Below are positions 1 to 10,250 of a DNA stretch of 64,000 nt, one piece after another. The translations under genes and the position numbers were made by a program. Source of the stretch: Caecitellus pseudoparvulus (taxonomy: Eukaryota > Bigyra: Bicosoecida); the NCBI GenBank assembly GCA_965644315.1, contig CBFFRQ010000030.1, forward strand, positions 248,001 to 312,000, read 5' to 3'. Position 1 is the stretch's first letter. Every line of letters starts with the position of its first letter. The notes beneath the pieces are model-generated. The model was not told the origin of the DNA, ran no database searches, and worked only from the letters and a program-made list of their open reading frames with translations.

Positions 1-181
1 ACTCAGCAGATCGGCGCCGGCACGGGGGGGCTGCTCGTCACTGTATCCTGCGGCAGCTCACCTCCACAAGAGACAGACATTCAGCGCACCCTGAGATTGC
101 ACGGCCTACTTGGGAGCACACTCATCTTGCACAGTGTGGAGAGCAAGGCAGAGTGACGCGCAGTGGGTCGCGGCAGGGCAG

Positions 182-886
182 TCATGCTTTGCCCACGGAG
201 GCTGCAGCTGTGGCAGGGTCTTCCAACGCCTTGGCTGTGGGGCGCACCTCATACACCGCGTCGACGATGCCCCGCTTCCACTTCATGTTCACCCCCTTGA
301 AGCCGATGTAGTGGATCTTGCACTCTGTGTCTTCCCCGCCCACGGAGCGCGTGAAGAACATGGTCAGGGTGTGCACTGAGCTGAACTTGGACGTGCGCAG
401 GGGGTAGTCGATTTCGCCAGCCACGTCCACGTTCAACGCCAGGACTTGCGTGGCCTTCAACTCGTGGCCATTCTCAAAGTCAATGTCGTCCCTGTTCGTG
501 AACAGACGAACCTCCACCGGGTGCTGGGCGTCGCCGTCCCCCGCAATGCACACAGACTTGATCTTTGCCGCAGCGGTGAAAGGCACGTGGATGATGAGCT
601 CGGGGTCCCCCTCGTTGGACACGACGCGGCAAGACTTGTCAGCTCGGAACTCTTGGGGCCGGAACACTGTCTTGGCGCTGCCCTCCTCCTCCTCGTTCAA
701 TGCTCGCACCTTCTCCACGTCGATCAAGGAGTACAGGCTCTCGCCCTCGGCGTCTGCCTCTTCGTGGCAGCCACAGGCGCATCCTGCAGGGTGGTTACCT
801 GTACCCGAGGAAAAGCAGGGCGTGACTTGTGCATACTATAGTGTCACATATAGGGCTCGTGCGCAGCACGCACCAGCATTGGCCAT
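182..886 (-). CDS. PITHD1: PITH-domain protein (PITHD1 family), 2 exons
   Basis: Predicted 204-residue soluble protein made almost entirely of a PITH domain, the beta-sandwich also found at the C-terminus of thioredoxin-like 1, which binds the proteasome. Exons run 886..874 and 783..182. The first exon is only 13 nt (ATGGCCAATGCTG) and is joined across a 90-nt GT-AG intron. The join gives the start MANAGCACGCHEEADAEGES, a Cys/His-rich leader like that of animal PITHD1, followed by LIDVEKVRALNE. The core motifs FRPQEF, HVPFTAAAKIKSV and IHYIGFKG fit the family, and the length is close to the usual 200-210 residues. The domain assignment is firm. The exact role of PITHD1 proteins is poorly known, so no pathway is claimed. 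The 13-nt first exon is the least certain part. Confidence 0.85.
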
Positions 887-1148
887 CGTGCGGGCTTGGC
901 ACACTTGCGGAAATCGACTGCAACGCGAGCAAAGATGAAGTGCTTGAGCGTGAGAGTGGTTCAATCGCCACACTGAAAATGGGTTCAGCACATGTTTGGG
1001 ATATATAGTTTGAATTCTCTACCTGCAGTGCCCGCCTTTGGAACTGCACAGACAGGAACCACCCCCCCCCCTGAATCCGCTCGAAGGAGCACTGGAGCAG
1101 GCCCGCGTTTCGCAGCGCTCTGCGCAGCAGGCCTCCGAGCTGCATGGC

Positions 1149-2247
1149 TCACTGCGCGTAAACCTGCACGATGTCTCGTATGCGTTTTCGGCAGTAAGGG
1201 CAGTGCCCAAAACTGCTGTGGATCCGCTCTGCGCACGCTTTGCAAGCCAGATGGCCACAGTCATAGAACACCGTGTCGACATCCTTGTCCAAGCAAATGC
1301 CACACTGAGAAGCCAACACCATAGCTTGGTTGGGGCTGTATCCTGCAGATGCAGGCTGGGCAGCGCCTCCCGACTGCGCGTTGGCTCTCAACTCGGCAGC
1401 CTTTTCCGCAAGCTGCCCGCCTTGTTGCAAGTGACCCCAGGCTTCAGAGTCAGCGACCTGCACAGCTCGAATGTACGCTGCATACTGCTCACGAGCGACT
1501 TGTGCATCCCCAGTATCCTCGGGGTGCGCCTCTGGCGCAACAGCAGCAGAGCCCGCTAGCCTGCTCTCTGACCCGGATGACGCCCGCAGCACACCCAAAG
1601 CGGTGGCATTCATGAATAACCCTTGCCCAGGGCCACCAGCAGCGGCATCTTGATCCTCGCAAGCTCGGGCGTAGTTGCCCAGCAGCCATGACAAGCGAAA
1701 GGTAATGATGCCTGCCACGACGTCCACGATGAAGAAAGCGAACACAACGTAGACGATTTCCACGCCCTCGCCACCCTCTCCGTCGGAGCCCACAGTCAGC
1801 GTCAACAGGAACATGAGTGAGAAGATCCCCACCAAGCCAATGGCCAGTGTGGCGTGGCCGTACAGCGCCAGCTGGTTTAGGGTCACGGCACCGTAGAAGC
1901 CCATCGCAGACAAGACTGCCAGGCCCAGGTTCATGCCAAAGGAAATGCGCGCGATTCCAGGTCGAATCTGCAATGGCACATCCTCCGCTGCGGGTGTGCC
2001 ACGGGCTCTCCCAGCACAAAGCAGGCACACTCACAGCTCCGAGCGGCAGGCTTGCCAGCGCAAAGACCAGCTCCACTGCCACCACAATCAGGGTGAAGTT
2101 ACGGGCCCATCGGAGGTCTGACGGCATCCACCCGGTGTGCCGTCCTCCAAAGGTCGCAGGCAAATAGCGGGCCAGCAAAAACCTCTCTTCAGGGGCCGGC
2201 AACGCGGCCGGACGCGAAGCCCGGTCGCTGCGACGTGGACCAGACAT
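1149..2247 (-). CDS. Four-helix membrane RING-finger protein, probable E3 ubiquitin ligase
   Basis: Predicted 343-residue integral membrane protein with a C-terminal RING-HC finger. Exons are 2247..2035 and 1967..1149, joined across a 67-nt intron (gtgagt...ttgcag) in phase 0. After a short basic N-terminus come four hydrophobic segments, beginning near NFTLIVVAVELVFALAS, MNLGLAVLSAMGFYGAV, ATLAIGLVGIFSLMFLL and VEIVYVVFAFFIVDVVAG. A roughly 100-residue linker follows. The finger starts at about residue 293 with CGICLDKDVDTVFYDCGHLA, continues with CKAC and ends with CPYC, so all C3HC4 ligands are visible. RING-HC proteins normally recruit a ubiquitin-loaded E2. The membrane topology suggests ubiquitination at an endomembrane, but the substrate cannot be read from the sequence. 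No named orthologue is recognised. Confidence 0.8.
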
Positions 2248-2422
2248 GCGCCGCACAGATTGCCAGCACAGGCGTGCCGAGGTCACAGCATGCACGATGA
2301 GTGCGTCATGCACAAAGCATGTAGGTCCACAGAGCCCAGCTTGGGTGGGATGGTGAAAATTGTCGGCTGTGCATTGCACCACCCGGGGCTAGGAAGTCTC
2401 GCGGAAGGCTCCAACGCCGAAT

Positions 2423-3719
2423 TTACTGCTGCTTCTTCTTGCTGGACGTGCCCTTTGACGACGGCGGGCCATCCGCAATGTCTGAATCGCACATGGAGGA
2501 GACGAGGAAGAACAGCAAGGCAAGCAAAGACAGCCCTCCAGCTGCGATGGCCACGCCAGACAATGGCCAGTACGGCACGACAAAGGCATTCCACAACAGG
2601 GTCGGGTAATGCAGCATCCCCTCCCGGTTCTTGGGCACCTCCCCGCGAGCCACTTCTTGCAGCCATGTCGTGATTTCATCCACCTCATTCACGCTTGCGT
2701 CGTCAAAGTACACGCCCGACGGCGCGTCCAGCACCAGGACACGGGGCAGGTCGCCGGGGGAAATGTTAAACTTAGCGACGTAGTCAGCCCACTTGGGCCC
2801 ATCCAAGATCCCATACCGGAAGGCTGTCGGGTGTGCCCGGCTCACCTCGCTGTCTGGCCGGGCCAGCTGCCGCAGACCGTCCACGAGGTACTCCTGCCCC
2901 TTGTTGGCTGGATCCACGATGCCGATGACAAGCATGCGCCCCCCCTTGTGCGCAATGTCAAAGAACACGCCCGGCCCCAGGTGGGTCAGACTCGCGAACC
3001 TGTTGTCTTGCACCCAGCTGCCCAGCCCAGACTGAGTAGGCTCACCCCCGAACACTTGCACAGGCTCCTCGGCCTCCAGGCGAACGACGGAGGGCACAAT
3101 TGCGACGCCATCCACCGCCTCCAGCCTCCCGAAAGAAAACGAACCGTGATTGGCCTTGGCGACTGCTGCAAACGCCTCCCAAAGCTTGCCCTGTGCCTGC
3201 CCCACGTATGCGAAGGCAACATCCCCAGGGGACGCCACGAGGGCATCCACACCCACACCCTCCACGACCTCAGGACCAGACACCCGCGAAGCGAATGCTG
3301 CTAGGTGCTGCTTTGTACGCTGACCAGAGTAAACTTGCATGTTGCTGCCCGAGCCCCACATGATCCGGGGGTACGACGTGATGCCAAACTGCCCCTTCAC
3401 GCCAGACGCCTCGGTCGCATCCACATTTGCCCAGCGCACAGAAGGAACTTCAGCCGCTGCAGCTGCAAACTCTGGAGCAAGGCGCTTACAATGCCCGCAC
3501 CACTGTGGAAGCACGCGTGGGCGCAACATGGGCGTGCCACATTGCTCGCCAGCAGCATCCTGCCGCACGTACAGGCGCTGTGAACTTCACCATCCACAGG
3601 CCTTCAGAGACAGAAGAGGTGAAATTACCATCCCCCAGCTCAACCACAGGGTTTGCCTCTGTAGCGAGCACGGCATAGGTGCCCACCGCAGCCAACAACA
3701 GGCGCAAGCCTTGTTTCAT
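2423..3719 (-). CDS. TMX3: TMX3-like transmembrane protein disulfide isomerase
   Basis: Predicted 408-residue ER thiol-disulfide oxidoreductase. Exons are 3719..3573 and 3502..2423. The 70-nt intron splits the active site, and splicing restores VKFTAPWCGHCKRLAPEF with the catalytic CGHC at residues 51-54. The N-terminus MKQGLRLLLAAVGTYAVLAT is a signal peptide. A thioredoxin fold and two further degenerate thioredoxin-like regions follow. A transmembrane segment lies near GVAIAAGGLSLLALLFFLVS, and the tail ends in KKKQQ, which fits a C-terminal dilysine (KKxx) ER-retrieval signal. Signal peptide, one active CGHC domain, a membrane anchor and a KKxx tail are the TMX3 arrangement. Such enzymes form or reshuffle disulfides in secretory proteins. 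The stop is TAA. Confidence 0.85.
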
Positions 3720-4174
3720 GTCTGGCAAGCGTTTCAACTCGAAACTCCACGCCTGCCCTTGAAGACTCAGGAAAGATGAAGAGGCGCAACCCAAGACTCT
3801 GAGGAGAGAAACCTGCCAGTTACATAACAAGGCAGATTCTTTCATGAGGCGGCGTCGAAGTACCAAGTGGAGTCGATTGCACCGTCCCACGCACAGCACA
3901 GGGTCGAATGGACAGCCAAGGATCCACCCTCAGAGCAGCCATGTCCAGGAGACTTCTCGCTTGTGCATGCTCGACCCTACCCCGCAGGCTCTGCAGCACG
4001 GTCACCACGCCGGTATCCACGCCCTCTACAGCCTGCAAACCCTCCTGCTGATGGGGGGTCGCGCATTCTCTCAATGATGGTGTGGCTCTGTGTCGCGCTT
4101 CAGGATTTCAAGCTGCAGGCCAAACGTTCCCAGGCTGCTCACGGGCATCATCGGTCTTGATACATGCCGTGTGC
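3720..4174. promoter_or_regulatory. Divergent intergenic region, TMX3-like / RCC1-like
   Basis: 455 bp between the start of the minus-strand TMX3-like gene and the first in-frame ATG of the plus-strand RCC1-like gene. No conserved reading frame or recognisable RNA gene is visible. It presumably holds the promoters of both genes, and possibly an unrecognised 5' exon of the RCC1-like gene. No TATA box was identified. Confidence 0.35.
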
Positions 4175-5737
4175 ATGCTCTCGTGCTTCTCGGTGGCCCT
4201 CGGCGCCGTGCGCGAGGTGCCAATGGCGGCGGCGCCGTACTGGGGCACAACAGACGTTCAGCTGTCCTGGCCGCCGACCGGCTGGAGTGGGAGTGAGGGC
4301 AATGGGAGCATTTGGATTCTTGTTGGCCCCAAGGCAGACACATCAGCACAAGCTGCACTGTTGTCGACAACCAATGTCACGTCTGTGACGGGGCTGGACC
4401 TGCCGCTGTCCTGGCCCGTGGAGCGCCTGGTGCACCTGCGATTCGAAGGCTGGAACGCCTCTGCTGCTTCTGCTGTGATTTCAGAAGCCCATTTGCACAC
4501 CTTACAGCATGTGCCTGGGTCAAAGGCATCCTGGCTCCGGTTTGATCTGGCCCACGAGCTGGTGCCGTGCAGCCACCCCTCCAGGCTGCACAACGAGCCG
4601 TGTGATGGCGCACAGCCAGCCATGTGGCTGCGGGTGGACACTGACGTGCTGTTTGCCGGCAATGACACCTCAGAGTCGAGGACGTTGGCGCTGGCCTGGG
4701 AAACTGGTGACCCCGCTCCTGGGAGTCTTCCGGCTCCTGGCTCACTTTCGCAGCAACCGTTAAGCGGCGCTGCATCCCGCTTGGTACAGATCGCCGGCTC
4801 GTGGAAGCATGCCTGTGCTGTGAGGCGGGACTGGAGTGTTGTCTGCTGGGGCCATGCAACCAAAGGAGGGCTGGGAACCGGGGATTTAGGAACGTACGGA
4901 AACACGCCAGACACAGTGCACACCCACGCTGGGCGTTCTGTGCCGATCGGGCCTGTGCGAGCTGTTTCTGTTGGAGACCTGAACACATGCGTGCTAAAAC
5001 GGGACGGGCGGGTGGCGTGTTGGGGGGATGGGTAGTTTGGAGTACACGGCCAGAATACGACGAACAACCTTGGTGACGACCCGGGGGAGATTTGGCCAGG
5101 CATGCATGTTCCCATCGGTGACAGCATCGTCGCGGTGGAAGTGGGCAACTTCCACGCTCTTGCCATTCGATCTGATGGCTCAGTTGTATGCTGGGGGACC
5201 GGAAACTTTGGGATTTGTGGTTATGGGAGCTTTGGTGACGTGAATGTGATGAACGGCAACCTGGACGCTTCTCTGTCCATCCCGATCGGCGGTCCCGCAC
5301 ACGCTGTAGCTGCGGGTATTGGGCACTCATGTGTTATTCGCGCAGACCTGTCCACAGTTTGTTTTTTATTTTCCCTTGATGGTCAGCTAGGATACGGCAG
5401 TATGCTTGGGTTTGGGAACTTGCCATCCCACAACATCTCAGCTGCAGTTGTGCCAGTTGCACCGCTTGTGGCCATTCACATCGCTGATGATACCACGTGT
5501 GGCCTGCGCCTGGATGGTGGCATCGTGTGCTGGGGCAAGAACACGTTTGGCATGCTTGGCCAGGGGCATGAGGACAGCCTCGGAGATGATCCTGGCGAAG
5601 TTCATCCGGGGCTCATGGTGCCCGCAGGGACTGACTTCGTCGCGGTCGCAACAGGGCGAGAGCATGTTTGCGGAGTGCGTTCCAATGGCGCCATGTACTG
5701 CTGGGGAAATGGCTTTGGTGGGCAGTTAGGAAGTTCA
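4175..5737 (+). pseudogene. Secreted RCC1-repeat protein gene, apparently decaying
   Basis: The frame begins MLSCFSVALGAVREVPMAA, a plausible signal peptide, and then encodes a roughly 170-residue Ser/Thr-rich region with several N-glycosylation sequons. Next come about six RCC1-type beta-propeller repeats, each with an H-A-C-A-V / D-G-x-V-x-C-W-G pattern. Three observations suggest loss of function. An in-frame TAG at 5033..5035 sits inside a repeat (CWGDG-stop-FGVHGQ), and the repeat reads on in the same frame. A later repeat has CFLFSLDGQLGYG where CWG is expected. Homology stops abruptly after WGNGFGGQLGSS near 5737, where AT-richer sequence begins. RCC1 repeats usually mediate protein or chromatin binding; this secreted type has no assigned role. 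A single assembly error could explain the TAG but not all three features. Confidence 0.6.
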
Positions 5738-5840
5738 ATGCATTGTAGCCTCTTGTTTTCACCACACTCACCTCACACTTGCTCCTCGATGAGAAGAGGG
5801 CTGGGGGGCTCGCTTGGCCCGTACACATATCTTGCACTAA

Positions 5841-5859
5841 ACATGGTAAGTCACCATGT
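5841..5859. repeat. Inverted repeat, 7-bp arms
   Basis: ACATGGT is followed by a 5-base spacer and its exact reverse complement ACCATGT. It lies about 100 bp beyond the point where RCC1 homology ends. Chance occurrence is possible for arms this short. Confidence 0.4.
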
Positions 5860-7154
5860 GAAACGAGCTTGCTCTTCTCAGAACATGGTAGTTTTATGTT
5901 AGTCGTCGTCAATCAGGCGTTCGGCGCCTGTTGGGCGAGTTGGGCGCGGGTTTCGGCCTTGGCGTGTTGGGGGCGCCGCAGTGACCCCGCGACCCAAAGC
6001 GGACCCGCCGCGCGTTACGACACTGGGAATTTCAGAATAACATCTTAGAATGCACTATCAACCCAAAGCAAGCTTTTATCACTCACTTTCTTGCTCCTCT
6101 GCTGCGCCACCTCGCCCGGGAGTGAGGTGGCTTGGCATGGTCCAGGCGGCAGGCGGCCGTGTAGCGGGCTCGCCGCGCGAGGTCCGCGGCGGGCTGCCCG
6201 CGTCCCATGCCTGCGCCCTGAAGTTGAGCTTCTACTACGTGATTAAACACTGCCCCACAATACCGGATGCACGTTTTCAGGACTTCCACCCATCCGGGAG
6301 GTGCGGCGACCACCTCATGGGGCCAGTCGAAACTATTGCCGCGTGCGACCTTCCAGAAGGCAGAAAGGTGCCAGATTTAGAGCTCATGAAGCAAAACTCT
6401 TACGAGCTGTAGAACTGCTTTAAGGAAGTGAAAGTTTTCGACTGGCGTGCTTGTAGGGTTTCTACCCTGCCTCCGGACGAACCGCCTCCCAAGAACCACC
6501 CCCAGTATGGTCTAACTTGATGTCAAAAACAAGAGTACTGTGAAATGTATAAACCTCAGCTAGAAATTGACCCTGGTACGTCCCATTGTACATGAAATGT
6601 CCACTTCAGACCGCAACATGAAGACGACGACGATACTTACGCTCCACTACAGCTCTGCCACCAGCCAAACCGTTTCGAACGTGTGCAAAATCAAAGATGA
6701 TATCCCAAGAACAAAGCCGAGTGCAGTCTCCCGAACAGTACCTTGTTGCATCCAACCTTCAAGCCCAGCTCTCCTTCGAACCATTGCCTGTGAATGAGGA
6801 TGCGTGAGTATAAAAGCAATACTATGCACAAGCAAATTAAGAGCAATTGGAGTCCAAACTTTCTAGTGTCCAAAACTAAACCAATCACGTCATTTCAGCT
6901 GCAACGCACACTGAGAGCAGCCCTTTTCTTGCTAGAAACAACAATCATTGCGCTCTATTTGAGTTCAATCTTTGCAAATAACCACGCTTGTAATCATGTA
7001 TGTCCGCCAATCCATCAAAAAGGAGCTCGATTCATCGGGCAGCAACCGCAGGTGGTAATGTGCTACGGAATATTCTGCAAATACCTTTTAGAAATCTGGT
7101 GCATGTGAGCGTCCCTAAGCACAGAGCTAACATGTCAAACAATTGTTGAGCTTG

Positions 7155-7175
7155 CTATGCAATAGCATTGCATAG
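7155..7175. repeat. Perfect 9-bp inverted repeat with 3-nt loop
   Basis: CTATGCAAT, then AGC, then ATTGCATAG. Transcribed or extruded DNA could form a tight hairpin. It lies in the gene-free AT-richer stretch. No T-run follows that would suggest a terminator, and no function is assigned. Confidence 0.5.
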
Positions 7176-8824
7176 TGTGCCATCCCTCGGGCACTAAGTT
7201 CTACCAATAAAATGATTGGATGCTATTCAAATATGGCTCTTTACCACATGAGACTGGTCACAGTCCTCAACAAATCTTTAGAAATCTCCATTTCAGTGAT
7301 GATGCCGGCTCTCTAGGCATTGAAGCAGGAAACGTTTGATCAATGATGACGCTTGTTCTGTTGCTGAGTGCCTGGGCCGTGGTTTTCTACCGATGCTTGC
7401 ACGCAGACCCACATGATTGTGTACTTTTATTCTCAAAGTGCGGTAGCCACCTTACAAGAAGATCATGCGGAGAACAGAACTCGATGGAATCGCTTGCTGC
7501 CTGAAAGTGTGCTTGCCAAAGTAACACACATGAACGTTCCCGTCCAGACTTTTCCTACTTTGAATGCCTCAAGCACACCATTCTTCTGTAGGAACAGCAG
7601 CATCCCCTTCAATCGACCGCCACCATTCTCTTTAGGAAACAACATGGATGCTCTCTTGATGCTGATGAAAAGTATGGAAATTCGAACTTCTAGTTCCCAA
7701 GAGTGTTCGTTCTCGCTCGTATGCTTCAGTTCAAGCAATGAAGTCGCGATTGCATTCATGTAAGAGATTATATAGCTTTTGTCTGTTCATAGCTCTCATT
7801 CTCCTGCTTCGTACGGCCAAAGTGCATGCAAGACACGGTGCTTGGGCGGCATCCAAGACCTTCTATGCGCTGAGGAGGCCCAGCCTTCTCAGAAACGGTC
7901 ATGAGAGAGTTTGCTCGCAGCCACGCGCTTCCATTCTGAGCCACTAGCGATTGAATAATGAAGCTCATTCCTCCTGGCTGTTTTATTCTTCTTCCATTGT
8001 GATTTGCGTTTCTGAAGTTTCTCTTTGGCATGTCGAGGTGTATGAATGTCTGGAACAATTCATTAATGCTCCACCTGATATTTCGCTTCGTGCGCTTACT
8101 TGGGTTTTTGCATGAATTGAAATGCGTTAGCACCTTTCCTTTTGCGACGGTATCTGTTTGCGCACGCTGCTCTGGTTTGCGAATGCCTTTTTGCTACAGT
8201 GAGTGCCACCAGTGTCGCTTGCCACTCGTCAGCACAGTTCGAGTTGTTCTTGTTGTTGCTTGCATCCACGCAGCACGTTGTGTGAGCTCATTTAGCTTGC
8301 GGTGTGTGCAGGTGAGGTTGTTGGTGCTGCATTGGCTCTCTTGCTCGAGCTAGGCTGTTGAGTGTTGACGAAGGGGTGTGGACTTCCAGCAAAGTCACTT
8401 GCAGCGGTTCTTGATGTTCACACGTGATGTTTGCGCGAGTAGACTTGTGGGGGAGACGAGAAGGGATGACACTTGCTGCCTCGCGGGCCGGACAGTGCTC
8501 GGCCTGGTGCTGCTGGTCGGCGACTCTTTGGTTGTTCAAGGTGCTACTCTTTGGATTCTCGAGTCGGGTTTCAGCGCATGCCAGCTTGGTGGAAGTTTTC
8601 TCGCCCTGGCTGCGCGCTGTTTTCTTGTTTCTCTCGCATACGAGACTTGCGTCGCAAGCTGATTCTCTCCTTCGGTGCGAAACACACGTTCGCTCAAAAC
8701 CCAAAGTTCCAAAAATATTCACACGACATCCACAATCAGGATATTGAAGCTTCTTTGGTGTGCTGCAGCGCTGTGGCTCCTGCTCCCATCCGCACTCGAA
8801 CCCCAGTTTCATCCGCGTTTCGTC

Positions 8825-9166
8825 ATGGCCAGTCTTGATCAGAGCATTCAGCAAGCTCTTCCCCAAGCGGTTGAGACAGATGAGCAGAAGAACCCTTATA
8901 TTTGCGGGAGTGCGTTGTCCCATGCCGAAGAGGCGTGTGCCTGTCGTTGCGTACGCTGGTGTGGCCTTGCTTCTGGCGTGCAGGCTGCGGAAAAGTGAAC
9001 TTCATCACAGCTCGTGATGCTGTTCGGTGCAAGGCTTGCGGGGCTCGGATCCTGTACAAGCCACGAACAAACAAAGGTGTGACTTGACTTTGCTGTGTGG
9101 TGCCGCAAGTGTGCGATACAGCCCCCGAATGCGTGTTGTGCAGTGACCGAGTATACGGCCCGGTAA
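8825..9166 (+). CDS. RPB12: RNA polymerase I/II/III common subunit RPB12 (RPABC4)
   Basis: Predicted 66-residue zinc-binding subunit shared by all three nuclear RNA polymerases. Exons are 8825..8909, 8984..9076 and 9144..9166, with introns of 74 and 67 nt, both GT-AG. Splicing gives YICGSCGKVNFITARDAVRC, then KACGARILYKPRTNK and the C-terminus VTEYTAR. The two CxxC pairs (Cys27/30 and Cys44/47) bind zinc. The basic RILYKxRT motif and the final AR are family hallmarks. The last exon is only 23 nt. Without it, the frame ends early at a TGA and lacks the conserved tail, which supports the splice. The stop is 31 bp from that of the convergent ALG14 gene. The identification is firm despite the small size. 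Confidence 0.92.
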
Positions 9167-9197
9167 GGGTGGGGGTTTTCAGGTCAGCTCGGCTGGC

Positions 9198-10004
9198 CTA
9201 CGCCTGGAGGCCCACGAAGGTCGCCGTCGGATACCTGTGTCGGCAGTTGGTGGTGTGCAGGGTGCCTAAGGCTTGCCGGTGATGTCAGCACGCACTTTTC
9301 GAGCAATGTCGGCCACTGGACGAGCACAGAGTCCGCAAAGGTGTACAGGATGCGCCCTGATAGGGACATGGTTTTGACCCGGCACACGCTCTCGACGAAA
9401 ACTATAGAGCAGCTGTTGAGTCCAAGTAGCCTCAGCCCAATTGCCGCCAAGGCAACTGGAATGCATGTTCCTGGCCCATTCACCAAGAGCAAGTGAGGCG
9501 ACACGTCCCACACGATCCAGAGACAGCGAAGCAAAGAGTTCAGGGTACTGAAAACCGATGACGCCCAACCTTGCCCGACTTCGCGAGCTCTTGGAATGGT
9601 TTGCCATTGAACTTCGGAGTGTCTCGTTGGCAAGCCCGCGCTCCACGCCTGCGGCATGGCAGAGAGGGGTGCCAGGTTGCAGCGGAGGCAGTCCAACTGC
9701 CACGCACAGTCGATGCCATCAACCTTGCAGCACTACTGGTGTCGCTTTCTGCAGTGATGAACGTCAGGGCGCCATGTGGAAGTGCCATGTTGCCAAGTAG
9801 TGAGCACATCTCGCCAGTGTGGCCTCCAGAGCCAAGTACGACAAGGCTCTTGAAGTGGCTGTCTGCCACAGGTGGTGATTGAAATCCTCCGCCACACCTG
9901 GCTGGCCACCTCCTCCATCCTATGTACAGGAGGCGCGCCACGGCGCCCGCAATGACAAGGGCTGGAAGGAGCGGAAATTGCCAGGACTGCGTGGGCCAGG
10001 CCAT
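9198..10004 (-). CDS. ALG14: ALG14, membrane subunit of UDP-GlcNAc transferase
   Basis: Predicted 228-residue ER protein that anchors ALG13 and with it adds the second GlcNAc to dolichol-linked oligosaccharide in N-glycosylation. Exons are 10004..9708, 9648..9296 and 9234..9198, with introns of 59 and 61 nt. One hydrophobic helix near PLLPALVIAGAVARLLYIGW is followed by the nucleotide-sugar motif LGSGGHTGEM at residues 58-66. Further on are IPRAREVGQ, NGPGTCIPV, IVFVESVCRVKTMSLSG and VQWPTLLEKYPTATFVGLQA, all in family order. The final 37-nt exon supplies EKYPTATFVG, equivalent to the conserved EKYP...GxL ending, and the stop is TAG. The promoter is probably shared with divergent SPT16, 246 bp away. 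Confidence 0.9.
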
Positions 10005-10250
10005 CGTCGAAGACACGAGTGATTCGCCGCAATTCTTGCAGGATAGGTAACGACATTATCTTAATGCAACGTGTACCCCAAAAACCACGCCTCCTGCAGA
10101 AGGTTGTGGAGGTTGCCGGCTTTTGTGCGCCGCATTTGCGTCTGCCGATGCTTGGGCAAGTCTCCGGCGCAAGCAAATTTTCCCACCCCCACCCGCTTCC
10201 GGATCTGTGCTTCCCCCACCGTTGTGGATCGTGGTTCGCTTGTTGTCAAT

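Larger units (their letters stand above)
5738..8824. other. AT-richer stretch with no supportable gene
   Basis: About 3.1 kb that is visibly richer in A and T than the rest, particularly 6420-8350. Open frames are short, show no codon bias and match no family I recognise. A GC-rich patch at about 5905-6330 looks different again. The longest frames (6050..6412 plus, 8288..8923 minus) have the composition of chance translation. Small perfect inverted repeats occur. I found no terminal repeats, reverse transcriptase, transposase, tRNA or rRNA. It may be an eroded mobile-element insertion or simply non-coding DNA next to the broken RCC1-like gene. Confidence 0.5.

Noticed and set aside
5033-5035. 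TAG read as a sense codon (variant genetic code)
   Set aside because: COQ9 and ALG14 terminate at TAG where homologous proteins end or coding evidence stops. A decaying gene is the simpler explanation.
6050-6412. 120-codon plus-strand frame in the AT-richer stretch
   Set aside because: Straddles a GC-rich/AT-rich boundary, with no motif, promoter or splice support.
8288-8923. 211-codon minus-strand frame overlapping the RPB12 promoter and first exon
   Set aside because: No family resemblance, unusual composition, and conflict with the well-supported RPB12 exon.
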